Shown: in pieces, positions 28,609 to 36,814 of the stretch | Position numbering within the stretch: position 1 is the stretch's first letter | Layout of the letters: every line of letters begins with the position of its first letter | Assembly: GCF_001428305.1 (NCBI RefSeq) | Contig: NZ_LMRZ01000004.1 | Coordinates: forward strand, 696,446 to 760,445 | From: Janibacter sp. Soil728 | Lineage (GTDB): Bacteria > Actinomycetota > Actinomycetes > Actinomycetales > Dermatophilaceae | Direction: 5' to 3' | Length of the DNA stretch: 64,000 bases | Program-made: the position numbers and the translations under genes | The notes under the pieces: model-generated | What the model saw: only the letters and a program-made list of their open reading frames with translations | What the model was told of the DNA's origin: nothing | Database searches by the model: none

Positions 28609-29838
28609 GTGAGCAACCTGAGCGACCGTGAGCGGTGGGTCTCCGAGGACCCCGTGCACAAGCGTGCCGACCGGGACGACTTCGCGCGCGACCGTGGACG
28701 CCTCATCCACTCGGCGGCCCTACGGCGGTTGTCGGCAAAGACGCAGGTGCTCGGTCCCGGCAGTGACGACTTCGTGCGCAACCGCCTGACCCACAGCCTC
28801 GAGGTCGCCCAGATCGGCCGCGAGTTCGGTGGCGCCCTCGGGTGTCGGGCGGACGTCGTGGAGGTGGCCTGCCTCGCGCACGACCTGGGGCATCCCCCCT
28901 TCGGCCACAACGGCGAGACCGCGCTCAACGAGGTCGCGGACGCCATCGGTGGCTTCGAGGGCAATGCGCAGACGCTGCGCATCCTCACCCGGCTCGAGCC
29001 CAAGCGGGTGCATCCCGACGGCCGCCCGGCTGGGCTCAACCTCACGCGGGCCAGTCTCGACGCGGCCACCAAGTATCCGTGGCGGCGAGGGCAGGGACCT
29101 TCTCCCACACCGAAGTTCGGCGCCTACGAGGATGACCTCCAGGTCTTCGACTGGATGCGCGAAGGGGGCCCCGGCGGCTTCGTCCGCTGCCTCGAGGCCG
29201 ATGTCATGGACTGGTCCGACGACGTGGCCTACTCCGTGCACGACGTCGAGGACGCGATCGCCTCCGGGCGGCTGGAGCTGCGGCAGCTGCGCGACGCGCA
29301 CGAGACGGACGCGGTCCTCGACATGGCGGTGCGCTTCTTCGCCGCCGACCTCGGCCGTGACGCGGTGGGCGAGGGGCTCGAGCGGATCCTCGCCACGGGC
29401 GCGGTGCCCGACTCCTACGACGGCTCCCGCGCGGCGCTCGCCGGCCTGAAGGACATGACCTCGCGGATCATCGGACGCTTCGTCCACGCCGCGGAGGAGG
29501 CCACCCGGGCCGTCCACGGCCCCGGTGACCTGGGCCGCTACGAGGCCCGGCTCGTCGTGCCGGACGACTCCCTCGCGGAGGTCGCTGTCCTCAAGGCGGT
29601 CGCCGCTCACTTCGTCATGTTCTCCGGGGAACGGGACGACGAGTACCTCTACCAGCGTCAGGTGGTCGCCGACCTGGTCCGGTGGTTCGCGGCCGACCCC
29701 GAGGGGCGGCTCGACGCCGACCTCAGGTACGACCTCGCGGCGGCCGGCGACGATGCAGCCCGGCTGCGGGTCGTCGTCGACCAGGTCGCGGGGCTGACCG
29801 ACGTGCGGGCGCTGGCCCTGCACTCCGCGCACTGCTGA
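28609..29838 (+). CDS. dgt: Deoxyguanosinetriphosphate triphosphohydrolase-like protein
   Basis: A 409-residue HD-domain dNTPase that cleaves dNTPs to deoxynucleoside and triphosphate. The N-terminal RGRLIHSAALRRLSAKTQV is followed by NRLTHSLEVAQIGRE and the metal-binding HD of LAHDLGHPPFGHNGE; the later DVMDWSDDVAYSVHDVED completes the site. Length fits type 2 Dgt proteins found next to dnaG in Actinobacteria, as here, with three small genes between them. GTG 28609 is chosen from the conserved start and the -10 geometry. Confidence 0.93.
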   Translation: MSNLSDRERWVSEDPVHKRADRDDFARDRGRLIHSAALRRLSAKTQVLGPGSDDFVRNRLTHSLEVAQIGREFGGALGCRADVVEVACLAHDLGHPPFGHNGETALNEVADAIGGFEGNAQTLRILTRLEPKRVHPDGRPAGLNLTRASLDAATKYPWRRGQGPSPTPKFGAYEDDLQVFDWMREGGPGGFVRCLEADVMDWSDDVAYSVHDVEDAIASGRLELRQLRDAHETDAVLDMAVRFFAADLGRDAVGEGLERILATGAVPDSYDGSRAALAGLKDMTSRIIGRFVHAAEEATRAVHGPGDLGRYEARLVVPDDSLAEVAVLKAVAAHFVMFSGERDDEYLYQRQVVADLVRWFAADPEGRLDADLRYDLAAAGDDAARLRVVVDQVAGLTDVRALALHSAHC

Positions 29839-29940
29839 GTCGCAGGCGGGGGAGTCCTCCCCACTGCGCTCGCGAGGCGCCCGCACTACCTTGGGTCGCA
29901 GGGGCCGGCCGGCCCGCCGAGGCTGATCCAGGGGGAGCAC

Positions 29941-31002
29941 ATGAGCGTGTCGGAGGGCATGGACGTCGCGCGCATCCGCGACATCGCGCGGCGGCTGCAG
30001 ACCGAGGCGGAGCGCATCACCACCGTCGCCCAAACCGGCCACCAGTCGTTGTCCACGCTCGTGGGTGCCTGGGAGGGCGGGGACTCCGAGCGCTTCGTCG
30101 GTGACTGGGAGGTCGCCGGACGGCGGTGCCAGGAGGCGGCGCAGAGTCTGCACACCTTCGGCGCCGCGCTCATCGCGCAGGCGGACGATCAGCACGAGGG
30201 GTCATCGGGGTCCGGTGCCCCGGCCCGTGGCGGCGGGGGTGGTGGCGATGGCGTGGGCTCCGGCAACCCGGACATCACCGACGACCAGAAGGGCGACTCC
30301 ACCTACCAGGACCTCGACGGGCCGCTGGTGGACGAGGACGGGGTCGAGCCCGACGACGTCAAGCAGGGCGCCCTGGGTGACTGCTGGCTGATCAGCTCCA
30401 TGCGGGGTATCGCGGGGACGCCCGAGGGCGCCGAGATGCTCGAGGACAACATCACGGACAACGGCGACGGCACCTACGACGTCACCCTGTACCGCGACGG
30501 CGAGCCGGTGGTCGTCACCGTGACCGGCGAGGTGCCTGTCGGACCGGACGGCGAGCCGGTCTACGCCAACAACGACACCAGCGACCGTGAGCTGTGGCCG
30601 CTGCTCTTCGAGAAGGCCATGGCGCAGGAGTTCGGTGGGGACTACCACGACCTCGACGGCGACTGGCCGGCCAAGGCCATCGAGGCGATGACCGGCAACG
30701 ACGTGCAGACCTACGACGAGGGCCTCCTGCCGTGGGACGACAAGGACTTCCCGGACGCCGCGTCGATGCACGACCAGCTCGAGGACGGCGGCGTCATGGT
30801 CGCGTCGACCAACGGCGACGGTGAGAAGTCCTCGGACGGGGAGCTCGTGAGCAACCACGCCTACACGGTCACGGATGTCGACCCGGACACCGGCGAGGTG
30901 ACCGTCCAGAACCCGTGGGGCGCGGGCTACCCGCCCATCACGATGAGCCACGCCGAGTTCGAGGAGCGCTTCGCCCGCCTCGACGTCGGGACGACCAAGT
31001 GA
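29941..31002 (+). CDS. WXG100 - calpain-type cysteine protease, putative T7SS effector
   Basis: A 353-residue two-part protein. Residues 1-85 are a WXG100-like helical hairpin with AWEG at 43-46, the mark of type VII (ESX) secretion substrates. A Gly/Ser/Asp linker (86-120) leads to a calpain-family protease. Its catalytic set is visible: Gln142 and Cys148 in KQGALGDCWL, His306 in NHAYTV, and Asn324 in QNPWG. Calcium-regulatory calpain domains are absent. GGGGGAG precedes ATG 29941, and TACCTT at 29887-29892 may be its -10. The next two genes follow tightly (14-bp gap, then overlap), so the three form one unit. No ecc secretion genes are in the window. Toxin or wall-remodelling protease are both possible. 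Confidence 0.85.
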   Translation: MSVSEGMDVARIRDIARRLQTEAERITTVAQTGHQSLSTLVGAWEGGDSERFVGDWEVAGRRCQEAAQSLHTFGAALIAQADDQHEGSSGSGAPARGGGGGGDGVGSGNPDITDDQKGDSTYQDLDGPLVDEDGVEPDDVKQGALGDCWLISSMRGIAGTPEGAEMLEDNITDNGDGTYDVTLYRDGEPVVVTVTGEVPVGPDGEPVYANNDTSDRELWPLLFEKAMAQEFGGDYHDLDGDWPAKAIEAMTGNDVQTYDEGLLPWDDKDFPDAASMHDQLEDGGVMVASTNGDGEKSSDGELVSNHAYTVTDVDPDTGEVTVQNPWGAGYPPITMSHAEFEERFARLDVGTTK

Positions 31003-31016
31003 ACCAAGGAGCACAG

Positions 31017-31286
31017 GTGGACGAGACGATCACGCTGCAGCAGAACATCCCGACGCCCGTATGGGGCCTGCGTCTGGTGGCGGCGAATGTGCGGGGCAAC
31101 CTCGCGACCCTGTACGTCGAGGCCACCGGCGAGAGCGCGGTCAGGCACCAGGTCACCGTCGGGGACACCGTCCCGGTCGGGGACCGGCAGGCGCGGGTCG
31201 AGGCGATCACCGGCGGCGGCCACGACGGACCCCCCGGGCGTGCCGCTGGACGGTTGACCCTCGCTCTCGTGCAGGAGCCGGCGTGA
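31017..31286 (+). CDS. Small cytoplasmic protein, paralogue of the next lipoprotein
   Basis: An 89-residue protein without a signal peptide. It is predicted mostly beta (ITLQQNIPTPVWGLRLVAA, VGDTVPVGDRQARVEAI). AAGGAG lies five bases before GTG 31017; an in-frame GTG at 30999 is possible. It aligns along most of its length with the lipoprotein encoded next: a shared G-(L/V)-x-(L/V)-VA pattern, then ATL-x-V, then a VGD/IGD-x(3)-RVEA block. That relation, and the operon with a protease, make it a candidate inhibitor or chaperone. I know no named family. Confidence 0.65.
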   Translation: MDETITLQQNIPTPVWGLRLVAANVRGNLATLYVEATGESAVRHQVTVGDTVPVGDRQARVEAITGGGHDGPPGRAAGRLTLALVQEPA

Positions 31287-31642
31287 TCGCCGCACGGCAC
31301 CGCGCCGCCGCGGTCGCCTCGGTGCTCACGACGCTGCTGCTGGCGGGATGCGGGGGCGAGTCGGGGGCTCCGGACTCGACACCTGCTGGGGCGGTCGTCC
31401 TGTCGGAGAACCAGCCGTCGAGCATCGAGGGGGTCCAGGTGGTCGCGACCTCGGTCGACGGTGACTCGGCGACCCTCTCCGTGACGGCCCAGGGCCCCGC
31501 GACCGAGACCGACGTGACCGAGGGCGCGGACGTGACGATCGGCGACGCGTCCTTCCGGGTCGAGGCGGTCTGGTCCGAGGGTGACGGCGACCAGCCCGGC
31601 GGCATGGGCGGGCGCGTCATGGTGGTTCCGGCGGACGGCTGA
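31283..31642 (+). CDS. Small lipoprotein, paralogue of the preceding protein
   Basis: A 119-residue lipoprotein. The signal VASVLTTLLLAGC ends in a lipobox with Cys23, so the mature protein is anchored outside the membrane. After a short flexible stretch, residues 40-115 repeat the pattern of the previous protein (ENQPSSIEGVQVVATSVDG, then ATLSV and IGDASFRVEAV). GTG 31283 overlaps the preceding stop (GTGA). Having one copy inside and one outside suits protection against a secreted protease, but this is inference. dnaG follows 60 bases later with its own likely -10. Confidence 0.7.
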   Translation: MIAARHRAAAVASVLTTLLLAGCGGESGAPDSTPAGAVVLSENQPSSIEGVQVVATSVDGDSATLSVTAQGPATETDVTEGADVTIGDASFRVEAVWSEGDGDQPGGMGGRVMVVPADG

Positions 31643-31663
31643 CGGGCAGTCACCGGCGGCACC

Positions 31664-31669
31664 TAGACT
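31664..31669 (+). promoter_or_regulatory. Probable -10 (TAGACT) of dnaG
   Basis: TAGACT lies 33 bases before GTG 31703. A GGAGGTGA ribosome site follows, so this mRNA would have a conventional short leader. Confidence 0.45.
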
Positions 31670-31702
31670 CGGCACCAGTCGGGTCGAGCGTGGAGGTGAC
31701 CA

Positions 31703-33625
31703 GTGGCGGGACGGATCCGCGCAGAGGACGTGCAGGCGGTCAAGGAGCGCTCCTCGATCACCGATGTCGTCCGTGAGCACGTGAGCCTGCGTCCGGCGGG
31801 CATCGGCTCGATGAAGGGGTTGTGCCCCTTCCACGACGAGAAGACGCCGAGCTTCACCGTCCGCGAGACCGTCGGGGCCTACCACTGCTTCGGCTGTGGC
31901 GAGGGCGGCGACGTCATCTCCTTCGTGCAAAAGCTGGACCACCTCACCTTCGCCGAGTCCGTGGAGCGCCTCGCGGGCAAGCTCGGCATGGAGCTGCGCT
32001 ACGACGAAGGGGGTGGCCCCCGTGACGGGGTCGGGCTCGGCAAGCGGTCACGCCTCATCGAGGCACACCGCGCTGCCGCCGAGTTCTACCACTCGCGGTT
32101 GCTCGAGACACCTGAGGCGCGGATCGGCCGGGACTTCCTGCGGGAGAGGGGCTTCGCCTCGCCCGAGGCCAAGCTCTTCGGCATCGGCTATGCCCCACGG
32201 TCGGGGGAGGAGCTGGCCCGGTACCTGCGCGGCAAGGGCTTCACCGACGACGAGCTGACGATCGGCGGGCTGTGCGGCCGCGGGTCGCGAGGCCTGTACG
32301 ACCGCTTCCGCGGGCGCCTCATCTGGCCGATCCGCGACATCACCGGCGACACCATCGGCTTCGGTGCCCGACACCTGTGGGACAACGACCGGATCGGCGC
32401 CAAGTACCTCAACACCACCGAGACCCCGATCTACAAGAAGTCGACGGTCCTCTACGGGCTCGACCTGGCCAAGAAGTCGATCCGCGACGAGCGCCAGGTC
32501 GTCGTCGTCGAGGGCTACACCGACGTCATGGCCGCGCACCTGGCCGGGGTCCAGGGCGCGGTGGCCACCTGCGGCACCTCCTTCGGCGAGGACCACATCA
32601 AGGTCATCCGCCGCATCGTGCGTGACGAGGCCGATCTCGCGCCGGCCAAGGTGATCTTCACCTTCGACGGGGACAAGGCCGGTCAGGGCGCGGCGATGAA
32701 GGCCTATGCCCAGGACGACAAGTGGGCCAGCCAGAGCTTCGTCGCCGTGGCCAAGGACGGCATGGACCCCTGCGACCTGCGGCTGCGCGAGGGCGACGCC
32801 GCAGTCCGCGACCTCGTCGAGGACGCGGTGCCGATGTTCGAGTTCGCGGTGCGCACGACGCTGGCCCGCTTCGACCTGCAGACGGCCGAGGGTCGGGTGC
32901 GGGGGATGGGCGCCGTCGCGCCGATCATCAACAGCATCCGCGACTCCTCCCTGCGCCCCGAGTACGTGCGCACGGTCGCCGGCTGGGTCGGTGTCGAGGT
33001 CGAGCAGATGCGTGACGCGGTGACCCGTGCCGGCCGAATCCAGGCCCGCGCCGATTCCCAGGGCGACTCCCGCGCCAACCCCGAGACGCCCGAGCCGACC
33101 GCCGGGGAAGCGGCCTCGGGGGTGCCCGCGCCCGACCTGCGCGACCCGATCGTCAAGGCCGAGCGTCAGCTGCTGCAGTCGATGCTGCAGCACCCCTCGA
33201 TGTTTTCCTCGGAGGACCTCGACGCGGTGGAGCCGGAGGGCTTCGCCGCCCCGGCCCACCGCGCGGTCTTCGCTGCCGTCCGCGAGGTCGGTCCCCTCGA
33301 TCAGGGGGTGACCCTGTCGGCCTGGCACGCGCGGATCGACGAGGCGACGCCGCTGGCCGTCGCGCCACTCGTCGCCGAGCTGTCGGTCGCCCCCCTTCCC
33401 GTCGTCCACGACCAGTCCACCGGCGCCCCGCCCCCGCACTACACCCGCTCCCTGCTGGTGCGGGTGCGGGAGGTGGCGATCGGACGGCGCATCTCCGACG
33501 CGATGTCGCAGATGCGCCGGCTGGCAGCCGACCCGTCCTCGGACCAGAGCGCGCTGCGCGAGCTGTCCCTGACCCTGCAGGGCCTCGAGCGTGAGCGCGT
33601 CTCCCTGCGAACGGAGTTGCAATGA
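31703..33625 (+). CDS. dnaG: DNA primase
   Basis: The 640-residue primase makes RNA primers for replication. The N-terminal zinc-binding domain has LCPFHDEKTPSF and HCFGCGEGGDVI. The catalytic core shows YDRFRGRLIWPIRD, then the TOPRIM motifs VVEGYTDVMAAH and FTFDGDKAG. The C-terminal helicase-binding domain fills roughly 470-640. GGAGGTGA precedes GTG 31703. It overlaps the next gene by four bases. Confidence 0.97.
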   Translation: MAGRIRAEDVQAVKERSSITDVVREHVSLRPAGIGSMKGLCPFHDEKTPSFTVRETVGAYHCFGCGEGGDVISFVQKLDHLTFAESVERLAGKLGMELRYDEGGGPRDGVGLGKRSRLIEAHRAAAEFYHSRLLETPEARIGRDFLRERGFASPEAKLFGIGYAPRSGEELARYLRGKGFTDDELTIGGLCGRGSRGLYDRFRGRLIWPIRDITGDTIGFGARHLWDNDRIGAKYLNTTETPIYKKSTVLYGLDLAKKSIRDERQVVVVEGYTDVMAAHLAGVQGAVATCGTSFGEDHIKVIRRIVRDEADLAPAKVIFTFDGDKAGQGAAMKAYAQDDKWASQSFVAVAKDGMDPCDLRLREGDAAVRDLVEDAVPMFEFAVRTTLARFDLQTAEGRVRGMGAVAPIINSIRDSSLRPEYVRTVAGWVGVEVEQMRDAVTRAGRIQARADSQGDSRANPETPEPTAGEAASGVPAPDLRDPIVKAERQLLQSMLQHPSMFSSEDLDAVEPEGFAAPAHRAVFAAVREVGPLDQGVTLSAWHARIDEATPLAVAPLVAELSVAPLPVVHDQSTGAPPPHYTRSLLVRVREVAIGRRISDAMSQMRRLAADPSSDQSALRELSLTLQGLERERVSLRTELQ

Positions 33626-34137
33626 GTCCGGTGTGGAGTCGATGGCAGCGCGCCCGCGCGGTGCCCGTGCCCGAGGGCGTCGAGCTCGAGCGTGGCGAGC
33701 GGGTGCTCGCCACCGCAGCGACCACTGGCGACGAGGTCGTGGTCATCACGACCCATCGTCTCGTCGTCCCCGGGGGAGCGCTGGCCGGCGGCCGGCCCTG
33801 GCACCTCGTCGACCGCGGCCGGTGGGACCCGGAGACCGACGAGCTGTCGGTCACGTGGGTCGACCACGGACCCGCGGGGCGTTGGACGCTCACTGACACC
33901 GGAGCGGTACCCGACCACTTCCAGGAGCGGGTGCAGGCCACGATCGTGCTCGTCGAGGAGGTCTCGATCGACCGCCAGCGGCGCGCCCGGGTCGTCCTGC
34001 GCAAGGATCTCGCGTCCGGGCGGATGCTCGCCCAGACCATCGTCGGTCGGGGCTGCGACCCCGATGACCCCGACCTGGTGGCCGCGACCGAGATCGTCGC
34101 GGACCGCATGGCGGAGCAGATCGGTCTGCAGGGCTGA
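33622..34137 (+). CDS. Conserved hypothetical protein downstream of dnaG
   Basis: A 171-residue soluble protein, translationally coupled to dnaG (ATGA at 33622-33625). Visible features are an N-terminal basic stretch (WSRWQRARAV), beta-rich TTHRLVVPGGALAGG and WVDHGPAGRWTLTD, and an acidic C-terminal helix. Similar genes follow dnaG in related Actinobacteria but have no assigned role. I see no catalytic or DNA-binding motif. Confidence 0.7.
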   Translation: MSPVWSRWQRARAVPVPEGVELERGERVLATAATTGDEVVVITTHRLVVPGGALAGGRPWHLVDRGRWDPETDELSVTWVDHGPAGRWTLTDTGAVPDHFQERVQATIVLVEEVSIDRQRRARVVLRKDLASGRMLAQTIVGRGCDPDDPDLVAATEIVADRMAEQIGLQG

Positions 34138-34140
34138 AGC

Positions 34141-34199
34141 CGCAGAGCTGATGTCGCAGAGCTGATGTCCGCAGGGGTGATGTCCGCAGGGGTGATGTC
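34141..34199. repeat. Four imperfect 15-bp tandem repeats
   Basis: Four copies of a 14-15 bp unit, CGCAGAGCTGATGTC changing to CGCAGGGGTGATGTC, run from 34141 to 34199 just after the hypothetical gene stop. A fifth decayed start (CGCAGGGTGG) follows. The array sits about 40 bp before the oxygenase -10. It looks like recent slippage, and operator copies are possible. Confidence 0.75.
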
Positions 34200-34239
34200 C
34201 GCAGGGTGGCCGGGGCTGGTTGCCGGGCTCCGCCCTTCC

Positions 34240-34245
34240 TATGGT
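34240..34245 (+). promoter_or_regulatory. -10 element (TATGGT) of the oxygenase gene, leaderless type
   Basis: TATGGT lies six bases before ATG 34252. The same hexamer serves the leuA leader peptide. Confidence 0.5.
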
Positions 34246-34251
34246 GAGGAC

Positions 34252-35249
34252 ATGACCCCCGCAGCCTTGCCCGTGCTCGACCTGGCCGACCTCGATGCCG
34301 GCCCCGAGGCGGCAGCGCGGTTCCGCGAGCAGCTGCGCACGGCCACCCACGAGGTCGGCTTCTTCCACCTGCGTCACCACATCGAGCCCGAGGTCATCGA
34401 GGAGCTCTTCGACGTGGCACGCCGCTTCTTCGCCCTGCCCGACGAGGCCAAGCGAGCGATCGAGATGACCCGTAGCCCGCATTTTCGTGGCTGGACCCGA
34501 CTCGACGGTGAGCTGACCCAGGGCAGGTCGACCATCGAGAGCAGATCGACGTCGGCACCGAGCGCGAGGAGAGCGGCATCGTCGACCCGCCCTACATGCG
34601 CCTCGACGGCCCCAACCAGTGGCCCCAGGCGCTACCCGAGCTGCGCCTGGCCGTGCAGGCCTGGATCGACCGGCTCGAGGTGCTCGGCCACCGGCTGCTG
34701 GCGCAGTGGGCGCTGGCCCTGGGTGCTCCGGCTGATCACTTCGTCTCGACCTTCGACCCGGCATCGATCCTGCTCAAGCTCGTCCGATACCCGGGGACGG
34801 CTGACCGGTCCCAAGGCGTCGGGGCGCACAGCGATCCGGGCATCCTCACGCTGCTGCTCATCGAGCCGGGCAAGGCCGGGCTGCAGGTGCAGGCAGATGA
34901 CGGGTGGATCGATGTGCCACCGACCGATGACTGCTTCGTCGTCAACATCGGCGAGCTCATGGAGGTGGCCACCGACGGCTACCTGCGCGCCACCCAGCAC
35001 CGTGTCACCGCGCCGCAGCAGGGGAGCGAGCGGCTCTCGATCCCCTTCTTCTTCAACCCCGCCCTGGATGCTCCAGTGCCCTCCGTGCAGCTACCTCCGC
35101 AGCTCGCGGCGGAGGCGAAGGGGGTCACCCAGGACGCAGCGAATGTCATCGGGAGCCGCTACGGGGAGAACCTCCTGAAGGCTCGTCTGCGGGCAAACCC
35201 CGACGTCGCGGCCCTGCACCACGCCGACCTCGTGGGCGCCGAGGACTGA
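34252..35249 (+). pseudogene. 2OG-Fe(II) oxygenase (isopenicillin N synthase-like), frameshifted
   Basis: The start (MTPAALPVLDLADLDAG) to GWTRLDGELTQG is in one frame. The rest, VDHREQIDVGTERE onward to the end, is one frame over. The break is at 34525-34528, where one G is missing from an AGGG run; restoring it gives a continuous protein of about 332 residues. The C-terminal half keeps the iron site GAHSDPG and TQHRVTAP and the 2-oxoglutarate Arg in ERLSIPFFF. No slippery site for programmed shifting is seen. It is either a recent pseudogene or a sequencing indel. Family members oxidise diverse small molecules; substrate unknown. Confidence 0.85.
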
Positions 35250-35314
35250 GTCACAGCCCCCGTTTTCGTCTCCCGGCCACCTTCTTGCTATGGTGGCGCA
35301 GCGCTTCGGCGCGA

Positions 35315-35387
35315 TCCCCTGTAGCTCAATTGGCAGAGCAGCCGACTGTTAATCGGCAGGTTACTGGTTCGAGTCCAGTCGGGGGAG
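35315..35387 (+). tRNA. tRNA-Asn (anticodon GTT)
   Basis: A 73-nt cloverleaf. The 7-bp acceptor pairs TCCCCTG with CGGGGGA, with one G-T pair. The D arm is AGCTCAATTGGCAGAGC, the anticodon GTT is at 35348-35350, and the T arm contains GGTTCGAGTCC. The 3' half is the attachment site of the integrated element, so the end of this gene comes from the element. After the discriminator G the sequence reads CAG, not CCA, whereas the displaced original end at 41930 reads GCCA. Confidence 0.96.
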
Positions 35388-35388
35388 C
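35353..35388 (+). repeat. attL, 36-bp direct repeat in tRNA-Asn
   Basis: Bases 35353-35388, from the anticodon-stem 3' side to the tRNA end, are identical to 41895-41930. They mark the left end of the integrated element and restore the tRNA gene. Confidence 0.95.
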
Positions 35389-35392
35389 AGGA

Positions 35393-35440
35393 AAGCCCGG
35401 TAAGTCAACGAAAACTGACTTACCGGGCTTCTTCGTTTTT
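35393..35440. terminator. Terminator next to attL
   Basis: Arms 35393-35407 and 35416-35430 form a perfect 15-bp stem with an 8-base loop. CTTCGTTTTT follows, so it is an intrinsic terminator for tRNA-Asn reading rightward. For the leftward integrase transcript the stem also serves, without a T-tract. Confidence 0.9.
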
Positions 35441-35471
35441 CGGGGATCCCCACTTAGTCCCCACTTTGGAC

Positions 35472-36614
35472 TCAGGCGAACACGTCCACGGCAGCAGCAA
35501 CGGGGCGAGTCTTTATGTACGTCGAGGTGGTCACGGGGTCCTGACCAAGCACGGCGGCGATCTGTCCAAGGCTTGCGCCGCTCTCGTCGGCCAGCGTGGC
35601 GTACGTCCTGCGAAACGTGTGGCTACCTGCCCAATCGCACCCGGCAGCGTCGAGGACTGAGCGCATCGTCTCCAGCACGTTGGACAGATCCCGTGGCTGA
35701 CCTGCCTTGGATGCATACCGGGTCACCCCGAACACGAGACCTTCGACCCCGTGCAGCCCTGCACGCGCCCTCAGCCGCTCAGTGAGCCATGGCGGCATCG
35801 TCACGGTGCGCTTGGCGTTCTTGGTCTTGGTGCCCCGAATGACGACGGTGGCCGCGTCGAGGTCGACATCCACCCACGACACCCCGTGCAGCGCCTCAGA
35901 GACGCGGGGACCGAGCGCGGACAGGAAAGCCACTAGGTCGCCAACGTCGGCGCTACGGCTATCGGCTTCAGCCTGGACTTGGTGCATCTCGTCCCGAGTG
36001 AACGCCCTGTGAGTGTCGATGTGGTTCCGCTCGTCCTCAACGGTGCGACCCTGCAACTTGAAACGGGTAGGGCTGGCAATGGCACCGTGACGATGCGCGG
36101 TGTCCATGATCCCGTGCAGCACCTTGCGGGCTGACCTCATGGCACCCTCGCCACCGCCACGCTGAGACGTCTTGTGAGCCCCGTTGGCGACCTCTCGCAG
36201 GTGCTGCTCACCCCGGACCACATTGGATGCCGGGCCGATCTTCAGACGCCCGTACGACGTCCCGAGGATGTAGGCGCTCACCCACTTGTCATACGCCTTG
36301 ACGGTGGTTGCACTCAGCGCCGGGTGCTGTGCCCGCTTGGACTCCAGCCACACCGTGGCGACCTGCTCAACGGTGCTCGTCGTCGTCACCTGTGACGAAC
36401 CGCCGTGGTGTGTGTCGCGCTTGGCGGCAAGGTTCCGCTTCAGGTCACGACGTGCAGCGGCCTCGGTGTTGCCCGTGCCGTACACATCGTGCAGCGGCCC
36501 GCCGTCCTCGCGTCGATAGCGTGCCCGCGCTCGGTACTTGCCTGCGATCTTCGGGTGATCTGAGACAGCGATCTTGTCCACCTCGTACGGCGGCATCGTG
36601 TTGCGACTCATCAC
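35472..36614 (-). CDS. int: Tyrosine site-specific integrase
   Basis: A 380-residue phage-type integrase. The N-terminus holds an arm-binding-like domain (HPKIAGKYRARARYRREDGG), then a core-binding SAM-like domain. The catalytic half carries Arg in ALGPRVSEALHG, Lys in RGTKTKNAKRT, HTFRR, and the nucleophile Tyr in TSTYIKTR near the end. It lies 84 bp inside attL, the usual place, and recombines the 36-bp tRNA-Asn sites. Start ATG 36614 (or 36611) overlaps the preceding small gene. Confidence 0.95.
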   Translation of the reverse strand: MMSRNTMPPYEVDKIAVSDHPKIAGKYRARARYRREDGGPLHDVYGTGNTEAAARRDLKRNLAAKRDTHHGGSSQVTTTSTVEQVATVWLESKRAQHPALSATTVKAYDKWVSAYILGTSYGRLKIGPASNVVRGEQHLREVANGAHKTSQRGGGEGAMRSARKVLHGIMDTAHRHGAIASPTRFKLQGRTVEDERNHIDTHRAFTRDEMHQVQAEADSRSADVGDLVAFLSALGPRVSEALHGVSWVDVDLDAATVVIRGTKTKNAKRTVTMPPWLTERLRARAGLHGVEGLVFGVTRYASKAGQPRDLSNVLETMRSVLDAAGCDWAGSHTFRRTYATLADESGASLGQIAAVLGQDPVTTSTYIKTRPVAAAVDVFA

Positions 36615-36814
36615 GCACCACGCTGGAGATCCAGCAGGTTGCGAACGTCCAACGCACCCACGGTCAACGTGTCGTCAACCCATGCACCGTCCGGGTTCGC
36701 TGCCTCTGCGTCGAGTAGCAGCATCTCCAGTCGAACGATGCTCTCCCTCCGGTCGTGGTCAAGACATGGCGGGCAAGTCGGGTCGGTGCAGTCGATGGGC
36801 TCGTGATCGTTCAT
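36611..36814 (-). CDS. Small Cys-containing protein upstream of int
   Basis: A 67-residue protein, MNDHEPIDCTDPTCPPCLDHD..., with three cysteines early (CTDPTCPPC), an acidic middle and LLDLQRGA at the end. It is coupled to integrase by an ATGA overlap. Its position is that of an excisionase or directionality factor, but no helix-turn-helix is evident, so function is unknown. Confidence 0.6.
   Translation of the reverse strand: MNDHEPIDCTDPTCPPCLDHDRRESIVRLEMLLLDAEAANPDGAWVDDTLTVGALDVRNLLDLQRGA

Noticed and set aside
29941-31642. A complete type VII secretion locus
   Set aside because: No eccB, eccC, eccD or mycosin gene is in the window; only a WXG100-headed substrate is seen.
34520-34535. 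Programmed frameshift in the oxygenase
   Set aside because: No slippery heptamer or downstream structure is seen; a single-base loss explains the break.
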